Part shown: piece by piece, positions 47,327 to 55,723 of the stretch
Layout of the letters: each line of letters begins with the position of its first letter
How positions within the stretch are numbered: position 1 is the first letter of the stretch
Assembly: GCF_005145045.1 (NCBI RefSeq)
Contig: NZ_CP039692.1
Location: 1,009,501-1,073,500, forward strand
Source: Agrobacterium larrymoorei
GTDB lineage: Bacteria > Pseudomonadota > Alphaproteobacteria > Rhizobiales > Rhizobiaceae
DNA: 64,000 nt
Direction of reading: 5' to 3'
Program-made: the position numbers and the translations under genes
The notes under the pieces: model-generated
Database searches by the model: none
What the model saw: the letters and a program-made list of their open reading frames with translations, nothing else
Told to the model about the DNA's origin: nothing

Positions 47327-48541
47327 ATGACACCAGGCGCCGATCCAAACACTGCTGAAAGAGCACCCGATCTGACGGGACTCATTTTACAGCATTCGGC
47401 TGCGTTGTCTGCACAGTTGCAAGCGCATAACGCAAATACATTTGCGCCGCTGGCTGAAAAGACAATGAGGCATTTCTCTCCGTCCGAGACGGCAAAGCTG
47501 ATTGGCATCGGCGAGGCCTATCTGCGCCAGATCGCCGCTGAACTGCCTGACCTGAATGCGTCTCAGGGCGGTGGCCGTCGCAGCTATTCGGTGGAAGACA
47601 TTCACGCCATCCGCAAGCATCTGGATCAGGGTGCGCGTGGTGGACGTCGCTATCTTCCGCATCGCCGTGAGGGCGAAGAGCTTCAGGTCATCGCAGTCAT
47701 GAATTTCAAGGGTGGTTCCGGCAAGACCACCACCTCGGCGCATCTGGCGCAATATCTTGCCTTGCGCGGTTACCGCGTTCTGGCCATCGATCTCGATCCG
47801 CAGGCAAGTCTGTCTGCACTCTTCGGCCACCAGCCGGAACTCGATGTCGGTCCGAACGAGACGCTCTACGGCGCAATCCGTTATGATGAGGAACAGCGTT
47901 CCGTTGCCGAGATCGTGCGGGGAACTTACATTCCCGATCTGCACATCATTCCGGGTAATCTGGAACTGATGGAATTCGAGCACGATACCCCGCGCGCCCT
48001 CATGCGCCGTGCACCGGGGGATACGCTGTTCTTTGCCCGTATCGGCCAAGCTATCGCCCAAGTGCAAAACTTCTATGACGTGGTCGTTATCGATTGCCCT
48101 CCTCAACTTGGTTATCTCACGCTCTCGGCGCTGACAGCAGCGACCTCCGTTCTCGTCACCGTTCATCCGCAGATGCTCGATGTCATGTCGATGAACCAGT
48201 TTCTGGCCATGACCGGTGATCTGCTGGCGGAAATCGGCAGAGCCGGTGCGCGGTCGGATTATCACTGGATGCGTTATCTCGTCACCCGTTTCGAGCCAAG
48301 CGACGGCCCGCAGAACCAGATGGTCGCTTTCCTTCGTTCGATCTTCGGAGAAAACGTTCTCAATTATCCGATGCTGAAGAGCACTGCCGTCTCGGATGCT
48401 GGCCTGACAAACCAGACTCTCTTTGAAGTGGAGCGCACGCAATTTACCCGCTCCACCTATGACCGTGCGTTGGAATCCATGACTAATGTGAATGCCGAAA
48501 TCGAAGGCCTGATTAAAAAAGCGTGGGGTAGAACCGCATGA
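47327..48541 (+). CDS. repA: RepA, ParA-family partition ATPase
   Basis: A 404-aa RepABC RepA. An N-terminal DNA-binding region (about residues 45-105, FSPSETAKLIGIGEAYLRQIA) precedes the deviant Walker A motif KGGSGKTTT at about residues 128-136. AIDLDPQASLSALFGHQ and VVIDCPPQLGYL follow. It segregates replicon copies and represses repABC. ATG at 47327 or GTG at 47312 could start it; neither ribosome site is strong. It overlaps repB by 4 bases. Confidence 0.95.
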   Translation: MTPGADPNTAERAPDLTGLILQHSAALSAQLQAHNANTFAPLAEKTMRHFSPSETAKLIGIGEAYLRQIAAELPDLNASQGGGRRSYSVEDIHAIRKHLDQGARGGRRYLPHRREGEELQVIAVMNFKGGSGKTTTSAHLAQYLALRGYRVLAIDLDPQASLSALFGHQPELDVGPNETLYGAIRYDEEQRSVAEIVRGTYIPDLHIIPGNLELMEFEHDTPRALMRRAPGDTLFFARIGQAIAQVQNFYDVVVIDCPPQLGYLTLSALTAATSVLVTVHPQMLDVMSMNQFLAMTGDLLAEIGRAGARSDYHWMRYLVTRFEPSDGPQNQMVAFLRSIFGENVLNYPMLKSTAVSDAGLTNQTLFEVERTQFTRSTYDRALESMTNVNAEIEGLIKKAWGRTA

Positions 48542-49551
48542 GCAGAAAGCAAATCTTCGCCAATCTGGGCGGCTCCAACCCTGAGAATACAGAGGCACCC
48601 GTCGAGCGTGCCCGCCCGCGCATCCGCCCTATTCTCGGTTCGCCAGAGTTAGTCACGGATATCGTCAATTCGCCCGTTGGAATGATCGGTCAGTCGCTCA
48701 GCGAAGTGTCCGAACGCAGCAAGCGTGCCGAGGAAATCGAGAAGAAGCTTGCCGAAGGCCTAGCAATCGTTGCGCTCGATCCAACCGATATCGATCCGTC
48801 TTTCATTCCCGACCGCATGCCCGCCTCTCGCGAAGCCGATGTCGGTCTGGTGGAAGCAATTCGCGAACAGGGTCAGCAGGTGCCGATCCTCGTTCGTCCC
48901 CATCCCGACAAGCCCGGTCGTTATCAGGTCGCCTTCGGTCATCGCCGTCTGCGCGCCGTGGCCGAGATCGGCATACCCGTTCGGGCCGTCGTTCGAGAGT
49001 TGACCGATGAGCAGCTTGTCGTTGCTCAAGGCCAGGAGAACAACGAACGCCGTGACCTGAGCTATATCGAAAAAGCCCGCTTTGCCCAGAAGCTTCAGCT
49101 GCGCTTTTCCCGTGATACGATCATGGCGGCGATGTCCCTCTATAAGAGCGATCTTTCCAACATGCTGTCGGTCGTAGGGCGCATCCCGGATGATATTGTC
49201 GATATGATCGGCCCGGCACCGGGTGTCGGACGGCGCAACTGGATGGATCTTGCGGACCAGCTGGCCTCTTCGAAGGAGAATGAAGCTGCACGGTCTTTCC
49301 TTCAGGAAGAGCGCGTCGAAAAGCTGCCGTCCGAAGAACGCTTCAAGGTCTTGCTCGAATATCTCAAGCCGAAAGTTGAGCCGAAGCGTAGCGGCGTGTT
49401 GTCATCCACAAGCGGACAGAAGCTCGCCAAGATCGTCGAGACGGACCGGAAGATCGATATATCCATCGACCGTAAGGAAGCGCCTGAATTCGCATCCTTC
49501 GTTCTGGAACATCTGCAATCGCTGTTTGAAGAGTACCGCTCGAAGCAGTGA
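48538..49551 (+). CDS. repB: RepB, ParB-family partition protein
   Basis: A 337-aa centromere-binding protein. VEAIREQGQQVPILVRPHPDKPGRYQVAFGHRRLRA is the ParB nuclease-like N-domain, with QGQENNERRDLSYIEKARFAQ as the next box. A helix-turn-helix follows (about residues 165-215). It binds parS and partners RepA. Its ATG overlaps the repA stop. Confidence 0.95.
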   Translation: MSRKQIFANLGGSNPENTEAPVERARPRIRPILGSPELVTDIVNSPVGMIGQSLSEVSERSKRAEEIEKKLAEGLAIVALDPTDIDPSFIPDRMPASREADVGLVEAIREQGQQVPILVRPHPDKPGRYQVAFGHRRLRAVAEIGIPVRAVVRELTDEQLVVAQGQENNERRDLSYIEKARFAQKLQLRFSRDTIMAAMSLYKSDLSNMLSVVGRIPDDIVDMIGPAPGVGRRNWMDLADQLASSKENEAARSFLQEERVEKLPSEERFKVLLEYLKPKVEPKRSGVLSSTSGQKLAKIVETDRKIDISIDRKEAPEFASFVLEHLQSLFEEYRSKQ

Positions 49552-49603
49552 TGCCGACTTGAACCCTCAACTGAAATCGTAACAGGAGCAGCAAGCCCAA
49601 AAG

Positions 49604-49652
49604 AAAAAAGCCCCCGAACGTTGCCGCGCGGAAGCCTTTCTTTGATTTAAGC
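49604..49652 (-). ncRNA. Counter-transcribed RNA (ctRNA/IncA) of the repABC cassette
   Basis: On the minus strand in the repB-repC gap there is a promoter-like TTGACT (49682-49687), a 17-base spacer and GATTCT (49659-49664). About 45 bases later a stem (GCTTCCG with CGGGGGC, using G-U pairs) is followed by TTTTTT. Small antisense RNAs in this place inhibit RepC synthesis in RepABC replicons. Ends are estimates. Confidence 0.7.
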
Positions 49653-49750
49653 ACCCGAAGAATCTCATTTCCGCGAATCATAGTCAAGAGTCTTGGCATC
49701 GAATTCTCTTCGGTGAGCGATTTTCTTTTGCCTTTTTGAAGGTGAAAGAC

Positions 49751-51028
49751 ATGAATAGCGATATTGTAGCGACGCCTTTCGGGCGGCGAGGGGTTAGCTA
49801 TGCCCAACTCGCACGTCAGTTTGCGTCGCAGAAGGTCGATCCGCATCAATCGGTCGACAAATGGAAATTGTTTCGCCGCATCTGCGAAGCCCGCACCACA
49901 CTCGGCGTTTCGGATCGTTCTCTCAGTGTGCTCAACGCATTGCTGAGTTTCTATCCCAAAACCGAGCTTAGCGAAGAACATGGATTGATCGTCTTTCCAT
50001 CCAACGAGCAACTCTCGCTTCGCGCCCACGGCATGTCAGAACAAACGCTGCGTAGGCATCTCGCTGCCTTGGTGGATGCAGGACTGATCCTGCGCAAGGA
50101 CAGCCCTAATGGAAAACGCTATGCCCGCAAAAGCAGGGCAGGCAGCATCAGCGATGCTTACGGTTTTTCGCTCGCACCTCTCTTGTCCCGGTCTGCCGAG
50201 ATAGAAGACATTGCGGAGACTTTGGCGGAAGAACGTTTGCAGCTTCAGCGTCTGCGCGAAAAGGTCAGCCTTTGCCGTCGCGATATTCTGAAATTCATCG
50301 AACTGATGGCAGCCGAAGGCGAAGATGGTGCATTCGACATGCTTCAGGCTCGCTACTGCGTCATCACCTCGCAGCTTGATCGCAAAACCAAGGCTCCTTA
50401 TTTGGCCCTCATTCTGGAACAACTGGTCGAAATCCGCGATGAACTGGCTAAGTTTTTGAAAAATCAGCTAGAAAAGCAAAAACCAAGCGCCAATGCCTAT
50501 CAAAATGAGCGGCTTATACAGAGTTCAGAATCCGAATCTCATCTTGAAACGCAAAATCATTTTGACGACGAGGATCAGCAAGCAGCCACGGCTTTCGTAG
50601 AGCCGCAGGCGTTAACAAACCCTTCTCCCGCTTCCCACATCCACAGGCACCAGAACGGCACAGCTTCAGAAGAAAGCTACGATCTCCAGACGGTTCTAAG
50701 AGCATGCCCGGAAATATCATTCTATGGACCGAATGGGTCGGTCAGGAGCTGGAATGACCTCAAGAACGCTGCAAATGTCGTGAAAAACATGCTCTCGATC
50801 AGCCAATCGGCCTATGATGAGGCACAGATGGCGATAGGTCCGGAAGCAACTTACGCAATCATAGCGTGTATTCTCGAGCGATCGGAACAGATAACGTCGG
50901 CTGGCGGTTATCTCCGCAGCCTGACGAATAAGAAGAAAGCAAACGCATTCTCCATCAAGCCCATGCTCATGGCACTGCTGCGAGCCAGAATGTCCGCACA
51001 GATGCAAGCGAAACCGTTACTATGCTAA
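49751..51028 (+). CDS. repC: RepC replication initiator
   Basis: A 425-aa RepC. The N-terminal domain contains KWKLFRRICEARTTLGVSDRSLSVLNALLSFYP and a winged helix around LRRHLAALVDAGLILRKDSPNGKRYA. The C-terminal domain (about residues 300-425) is joined by a Gln/Ser/Glu-rich linker. It initiates replication, usually from an origin inside its own gene. The start at 49751 follows AAGGTGA. The 200-base gap before it carries the antisense RNA. Confidence 0.95.
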   Translation: MNSDIVATPFGRRGVSYAQLARQFASQKVDPHQSVDKWKLFRRICEARTTLGVSDRSLSVLNALLSFYPKTELSEEHGLIVFPSNEQLSLRAHGMSEQTLRRHLAALVDAGLILRKDSPNGKRYARKSRAGSISDAYGFSLAPLLSRSAEIEDIAETLAEERLQLQRLREKVSLCRRDILKFIELMAAEGEDGAFDMLQARYCVITSQLDRKTKAPYLALILEQLVEIRDELAKFLKNQLEKQKPSANAYQNERLIQSSESESHLETQNHFDDEDQQAATAFVEPQALTNPSPASHIHRHQNGTASEESYDLQTVLRACPEISFYGPNGSVRSWNDLKNAANVVKNMLSISQSAYDEAQMAIGPEATYAIIACILERSEQITSAGGYLRSLTNKKKANAFSIKPMLMALLRARMSAQMQAKPLLC

Positions 51029-51111
51029 GAAGGGGCTGCCACATTTAAATTTGACTTTAAAAGGAAAGATTTTTATGTGCGGACTGAATGATCCACGAGG
51101 AAGCTTAAAAG

Positions 51112-51726
51112 ATGACGACCGCAGGCCTTGCAATTGATGTGACAGAGATCGAGCCCAGCCGCACCAAGCGTCTGAAAGCGGCAACGCGGCAAGCCCATCA
51201 GGCACTGGATAGCTTCATCATGTCGGCAAAGCCGTTCGAAACCCGCGAGAACTTCGGCACCTTCCTCAAGACACAGTATCTCTTCCATAGAGACCTCGAT
51301 GCATTCTTCTTCAACCATACGCTGGACGGCCTGCTTCCGGACCTTCACGGTCGTCGCCGACTGGATTTGATCGCTCAGGACCTCGCTGATTTGTCGCTGG
51401 AAATTCCCGGAGAAGAAAACATTCGCTTCAAGAAGGACGATGCAGAATTCGATCTGCCTGAGGCTATGGGCTGGCTTTACGTCGTTGAGGGCTCCAATCT
51501 CGGTGCCGCGTTCCTGCTCAAGGATGCTGCCAAGCTTGGTCTCGATGAAAACTTCGGCGCAAGACATTTGGCAGGCGCTCCAGAGGGCAGGGGATTGCAT
51601 TGGCGCACCTTTACCGCGGCTCTTGATGACATCGATCTGTCCGAAGAAGAGGAAGCCCGCGCGATTGCAGGGGCCGAAGCAGCCTTCGTTTCCGTGCATG
51701 AATACGCCAAGCGAATGATGGCTTAG
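51112..51726 (+). CDS. Biliverdin-producing heme oxygenase (BphO-like)
   Basis: A 204-aa heme oxygenase. RLKAATRQAHQALDSF carries the likely proximal His (about residue 29). MGWLYVVEGSNLGAAFLLKDA matches the BphO group. It opens haem to biliverdin, iron and CO. Biliverdin serves bacteriophytochromes in this group, while iron release is the other possible role. No phytochrome gene is adjacent. ATG 51112 follows GAGGAAG. Confidence 0.87.
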   Translation: MTTAGLAIDVTEIEPSRTKRLKAATRQAHQALDSFIMSAKPFETRENFGTFLKTQYLFHRDLDAFFFNHTLDGLLPDLHGRRRLDLIAQDLADLSLEIPGEENIRFKKDDAEFDLPEAMGWLYVVEGSNLGAAFLLKDAAKLGLDENFGARHLAGAPEGRGLHWRTFTAALDDIDLSEEEEARAIAGAEAAFVSVHEYAKRMMA

Positions 51727-51879
51727 AACATCTGTCACGCCAGAACATCGACCTTGAAGCGGACTGGTCCGAGCTCGCAAGAGATGCTTCAATAAAACTC
51801 ATAACTCACGGGTTGAGCAGCAGTTGCCTTTGAAGGGCCGCTATCCTAAATCAGACGGGCTTTTGAAAAGGAACTGCTC

Positions 51880-52836
51880 ATGGCGAAGATCAAGAACGTC
51901 GCGATCCAGATGGATCATGTTTCCGGAATCAACATTGCTGGAGACTCGACATTCGCGATCAGTCTTGAAGCGCAGGCTCGGGGTTACCGCCTGTTTCATT
52001 ACACGCCGGATCGCCTCTCCATGCGCGACGGCAAGATTTACGCGACCGTCGAACAGATGGAATTGCGTGACATAAAGGGTGATCATTACTCCCTGTCCGA
52101 GCCGGAGCGGATCGATCTTTCGACGATGGATGTCATTCATCTTCGCCAGGATCCACCCTTCGATATGGCCTACATTACCTCCACGCATCTGCTGGAGCGT
52201 ATTCACCCAAAGACCCTCGTCGTGAACGACCCGGCATGGGTGCGCAATTCGCCTGAAAAGATTTTCGTCACCGAATTCGCAGACCTGATGCCAGCGACGC
52301 TGATCACGAAGGATATCAGCGAAATTGCGCGGTTCCGCGAGGAAATGGGCGATATCATCCTGAAGCCGCTCTACGGAAATGGCGGGGCAGGGGTATTCCA
52401 TTCCGCCCGTGATGACCGCAATTTCTCTTCGCTTCTGGAAATGTTCGGCCAGATGTTCCGTGAACCTTACATCGCACAGCAATATCTGCCGGATGTTCGA
52501 AAGGGCGATAAGCGTATTCTGCTTGTCGATGGCGAGCCGGTTGGCGCAATCAACCGCGTTCCTGCGGAAAATGATGCGCGTTCCAACATGCATGCCGGTG
52601 GTCGCCCTGAACCGACGGAGCTGACTGCGCGTGAAAGAGAAATCTGCGAACGGATTGGTCCGGCGCTGCGCGAACGCGGCTTCCTTTTCGTCGGCATCGA
52701 TGTCATCGGCACCTTTATGACCGAGATTAACGTGACCTCTCCAACGGGTATCCGTGAAGTCAGGAAGTTCGGCGGCGCGGATGTCGCAAGCCTGCTTTGG
52801 GATGCCATCGAGAGGAAACGGGAAGCTCAGGGCTAA
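51880..52836 (+). CDS. gshB: Glutathione synthetase
   Basis: A 318-aa ATP-grasp enzyme that joins glycine to gamma-glutamylcysteine. Segments include [55 protein letters not shown] and [21 protein letters not shown]. Length is normal. It is the last complete backbone gene before the interrupted comM, whose intact order after gshB is usual in Rhizobiales. Confidence 0.96.
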   Translation: MAKIKNVAIQMDHVSGINIAGDSTFAISLEAQARGYRLFHYTPDRLSMRDGKIYATVEQMELRDIKGDHYSLSEPERIDLSTMDVIHLRQDPPFDMAYITSTHLLERIHPKTLVVNDPAWVRNSPEKIFVTEFADLMPATLITKDISEIARFREEMGDIILKPLYGNGGAGVFHSARDDRNFSSLLEMFGQMFREPYIAQQYLPDVRKGDKRILLVDGEPVGAINRVPAENDARSNMHAGGRPEPTELTAREREICERIGPALRERGFLFVGIDVIGTFMTEINVTSPTGIREVRKFGGADVASLLWDAIERKREAQG

Positions 52837-52904
52837 CACTGCCGCACAGGTTTGTTCTACTACCACAACCTTATGCAACTTTAATGCAGCGTAAGCGAGA
52901 AATT

Positions 52905-52919
52905 GTTCGCTGCATGTTC
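52905..52919 (+). promoter_or_regulatory. LexA box (GTTC-N7-GTTC) upstream of comM
   Basis: GTTCGCTGCATGTTC fits exactly the alphaproteobacterial LexA consensus of two GTTC repeats seven bases apart. A weak promoter (TTGTTC at 52903, TTATTC at 52925) overlaps it. It lies 96 bases before the comM start. Control of comM by LexA is inferred. Confidence 0.55.
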
Positions 52920-53014
52920 TTGTTTTATTCATGGTGATGTGCAAGGTTGCAACCACGGCCTGAAAACACGCATGATCTGCGCAGATGAAGGTCGCAGGCA
53001 TAGGGGCAGTTTTC

Positions 53015-53134
53015 ATGGTATCGCGCGTCAATACGGTTGCGTTTCAGGGCATAGAGGGTGTGCCCGTCGAAGTTCAGGTCATGGTGGCGCCCGGTAAGGT
53101 CGGTATCCAGATGTTGAGGTGGATTAATTTATAA
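53015..53134 (+). pseudogene. comM: comM (yifB) 5' fragment, interrupted by a genomic island
   Basis: ATG 53015 encodes VSRVNTVAFQGIEGVPVEV and continues to MVAPGKVGIQ. This is the N-terminus of YifB/ComM, a Mg-chelatase-like AAA+ helicase involved in natural transformation. Intact homologues continue after GKVGIQ with a GLPDKAV segment. Here the frame runs instead into MLRWINL and a TAA at 53132. The remaining roughly 470 codons are not in this window and should lie beyond the far end of the island. Confidence 0.85.
53101..53120. other. Probable attachment-site junction (attL) in comM
   Basis: The comM reading frame diverges from family sequence at about 53111, after CGGTATCCAG. The crossover dinucleotide must lie in or near this stretch, since island DNA and the recombinase start (53162) follow at once. 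The exact core needs the other junction. Confidence 0.6.
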
Positions 53135-53161
53135 TGTAGATGCTCTTTCTAAGGAGAGAGC

Positions 53162-54892
53162 ATGAAACCTAAAGCATATTCTTATGTCCGCATGTCAACT
53201 GATGTTCAGCTCAAGGGCGACAGCCTACGGAGACAGACCGAAGAATCAAAACGCTACTGCGAGGAAAACGGCCTAGAACTCGTTGAGGATTTCAAACTTC
53301 AGGACATAGGTGTCTCTGCTTATCGAGGAAAGAATGTCACGCAAGGTGAGCTTGGTAGATTTCTCTCCCTTGCTGAAAACGGCATGATCCCAGAAGGATC
53401 GTTTTTAATAGTCGAATCACTTGACCGCATCAGTCGCGAAAAGCCTCAGACGGCGGTTGCGCTATTTCTTCAAATTCTGGAGTCAGGAGTAGATATTGTC
53501 ACATTAACCGATCGGCGGGTATATAAGTCCGGTAGCGCCGACGTTGCTGATATACTTCTCTCGGTCGTGATCATGGCTCGCGCCTATGAAGAATCTCGGA
53601 CCAAAGGTCTACGGGTCGGCGCGGCATGGGAGAACAAGCGAAATAACATCCGAGAGACGAAACTCACGCAAGTCGCACCCGCATGGCTGAGTTTATCTGA
53701 AGATCGACGAACCTTTAACGCTATCCCCGAGCGTGTCGCGGTTTTACAAGCCATTTTCAACAATGCTGACAATGGCAAAGGTTCATATCAGATTGCTCGA
53801 AAACTCAATTTAGACAAAATCCCGACATTCGCTCCGTCAAAAGGCTGGCATGAATCATATGTCTCGAAGCTTCTGACCAATCGCGCCGTGCTTGGTGAGT
53901 TTCAGCCTCACAGATATATTGAAGGTAAACGTACACCGGCGGGTGAACCAATCACGGATTATTTTCCTGCCGTTGTTTCACTAGACCAATTTGAAAGGAT
54001 ACAGGCTGGTCGCGCGGTCAGAAAGAATCGAGGGAGTGGTCGCAAGGGCCGTAACAACGTTAACCTCTTTTCAGGCGTGGCGACTTGCGGTTACTGCAAT
54101 GGACGAATGATGATCCTAGACAAAGGCTCTGGACCAAAAGGCGGGATCTACATTCGGTGTGAAAATGCCCGCCGTGGAAATGAATGCTTGGCAGCGGCGT
54201 GGCCGTTGAAGCACCTAGAAACTGCGTTCCTCACCTTCGTTAAGGAGCTGGATCTGCCGTCGTTAATCGTCGATTCTTCGGCTAAGGCCGATAGATTGAT
54301 CGCAGAAGGACGACTGGCGGCGATTTCCAACGAACTAACGAAGAAGAAAAAAATGCGAGAGAGCGCATTCGATCTTCTGTCGGATGAAAGCGTCGGTACA
54401 GACTTCGTTCGAGAGAAACTTGCTGATCTGGCAAGCGAGATCCAGCGGATCGAGAAAGAACAGGTAGAACTCAAATTTCAGACAATGCAGGAATTTGCCC
54501 GACAAGATCATAGCGACCTTAACATTCAGAAACTTGTTGAAGCGATATCAGCTGGGCCAAAAGAAAATTTGGATAGTCGGATCGGGATTGCGGATTGGAT
54601 TCGTCGCAACGTTCCAAAGATGATGGTATATCCTGACGGACACGCTGGTCCCCAGCGCGAAATTGACCGGATGGCCTCAAGTTTGGATCCACATGTCGCT
54701 GATCTCCTGAACACTTCGATTTCTTTTGCAAGGCGAAATGAAGCACTAGTTGACGGCTCGCATAGGCGGTTCGTGGTGGGATTTGGGGGGCATAGGTTCC
54801 GAGCAGTCGAAGTTGACCGAAATGATCCCACCAAACAAATCGTTATGGCGTTTTCCAACGACGAAAACTGGGGAATAGAAAGGGGAGGTTAA
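53162..54892 (+). CDS. Large serine recombinase (site-specific integrase)
   Basis: A 576-aa protein. The N-terminal resolvase domain begins KAYSYVRMSTDVQLKGDSLRRQ, with the catalytic Ser12, and contains ESLDRISREKPQTAVALF. A recombinase domain spans about residues 165-270. A zinc ribbon at about residues 309-340 has CGYC and later Cys pairs. A long coiled coil lies around residues 375-445. It is the probable integrase that placed the island in comM. AAGGAGAGAGC precedes ATG 53162, and a TATAAT lies at 53130. Its codons are more A+T-rich than those of the backbone. Confidence 0.95.
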   Translation: MKPKAYSYVRMSTDVQLKGDSLRRQTEESKRYCEENGLELVEDFKLQDIGVSAYRGKNVTQGELGRFLSLAENGMIPEGSFLIVESLDRISREKPQTAVALFLQILESGVDIVTLTDRRVYKSGSADVADILLSVVIMARAYEESRTKGLRVGAAWENKRNNIRETKLTQVAPAWLSLSEDRRTFNAIPERVAVLQAIFNNADNGKGSYQIARKLNLDKIPTFAPSKGWHESYVSKLLTNRAVLGEFQPHRYIEGKRTPAGEPITDYFPAVVSLDQFERIQAGRAVRKNRGSGRKGRNNVNLFSGVATCGYCNGRMMILDKGSGPKGGIYIRCENARRGNECLAAAWPLKHLETAFLTFVKELDLPSLIVDSSAKADRLIAEGRLAAISNELTKKKKMRESAFDLLSDESVGTDFVREKLADLASEIQRIEKEQVELKFQTMQEFARQDHSDLNIQKLVEAISAGPKENLDSRIGIADWIRRNVPKMMVYPDGHAGPQREIDRMASSLDPHVADLLNTSISFARRNEALVDGSHRRFVVGFGGHRFRAVEVDRNDPTKQIVMAFSNDENWGIERGG

Positions 54893-54996
54893 TTCCAGTT
54901 TGAGCACGCAGTGATTGATCCAAACGACTTTAACATATTATCGCATGGAGGATGGGACATATCGGTGCGTTTATAGAAAGTTGAATAAAATCGCGA

Positions 54997-55641
54997 TTAA
55001 TTTAATCGCTGAAGTTCGCTTAAATGGCGGAGAGAGTTTTTGACGCTTTGCGGATGAAAGATGCCACCTCTCGCTGATTTAACTCCCGCCTCATTGAGGT
55101 AACGCGCGATGGCTGAATAAGTCATCGAAGTCCAACCTTCTGGAAGATGGGTGTGCAGATCAACTGCCCGACGCTCAGCCTCCCTCCGATTGAGCCGCGC
55201 TAAGCATTTTCCGTGGATACCTAATTTGGTGCCTCTTCGTTTTGCTTCGGCTAAAGCGGCTTTGGTTCTTGCTGAAATTAGCCGACGCTCTTCTTGAGCT
55301 AGAGCGGCAAAAATATGGAGCTGAAATGCCGAAGCGGTTGGCATATCTGCAACGACAAACCCGACATCGCTTTCCATCATTTTGGCGATGAAGCTAACGC
55401 GTCTCGAAAATCGATCGAGTTTCGCGATCAGTATCTTCGCTCCGAATCTTCGAGCGGTTTTGATCGCTTCCGCCAAATGAACCCGGTTGTCTCGCTTTCC
55501 CGAAACCGTCTCCACAAACTCACTGACGAGTTCGTCATCAGTTTGCAAGAAGCTTGCAATCGCTTCCTTTTGCGCTGCCAATCCGAGGCCAGAATGCTGC
55601 TGCTTGGATGTCGAGACGCGGTAATAGGCGATGTATTTCAT
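54997..55641 (-). CDS. Small serine recombinase (resolvase/invertase)
   Basis: A 214-aa protein. It begins YIAYYRVSTSKQQHSGLGL, with the nucleophilic Ser10, and has AKLDRFSRR and EERRLISARTKAALAEAKRRG. A C-terminal helix-turn-helix-like end follows. Length and order match resolvases. It is convergent with the large recombinase. A perfect 12-bp inverted repeat lies just upstream (55648-55681) and overlaps its ribosome-site region, as res sites do in resolvase genes. Confidence 0.92.
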   Translation of the reverse strand: MKYIAYYRVSTSKQQHSGLGLAAQKEAIASFLQTDDELVSEFVETVSGKRDNRVHLAEAIKTARRFGAKILIAKLDRFSRRVSFIAKMMESDVGFVVADMPTASAFQLHIFAALAQEERRLISARTKAALAEAKRRGTKLGIHGKCLARLNRREAERRAVDLHTHLPEGWTSMTYSAIARYLNEAGVKSARGGIFHPQSVKNSLRHLSELQRLN

Positions 55642-55647
55642 GTTGCT

Positions 55648-55681
55648 CCGTCAAACATAAACGTTGGTATATGTTTGACGG
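55648..55681. repeat. Perfect 12-bp inverted repeat at the resolvase promoter (res-like site)
   Basis: CCGTCAAACATA (55648-55659) and TATGTTTGACGG (55670-55681) are exact inverted arms with a 10-base spacer AACGTTGGTA. The 34-bp site begins 7 bases upstream of the resolvase start codon. A recombination site or autoregulatory operator is likely. Confidence 0.75.
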
Positions 55682-55723
55682 TCGTCTAGAAATCGATCTG
55701 GCTCAACAAGGTTGGACTATTTT

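Noticed and set aside
47387..48598. Minus-strand frame across repA
   Set aside because: Shadow of a clear ParA-family gene.
51841..53031. Minus-strand frame across gshB
   Set aside because: Shadow of glutathione synthetase; no recognisable domain.
52903..53097. 64-codon frame over the comM start
   Set aside because: It is in a different frame from the conserved comM N-terminus at 53015 and is a shadow.
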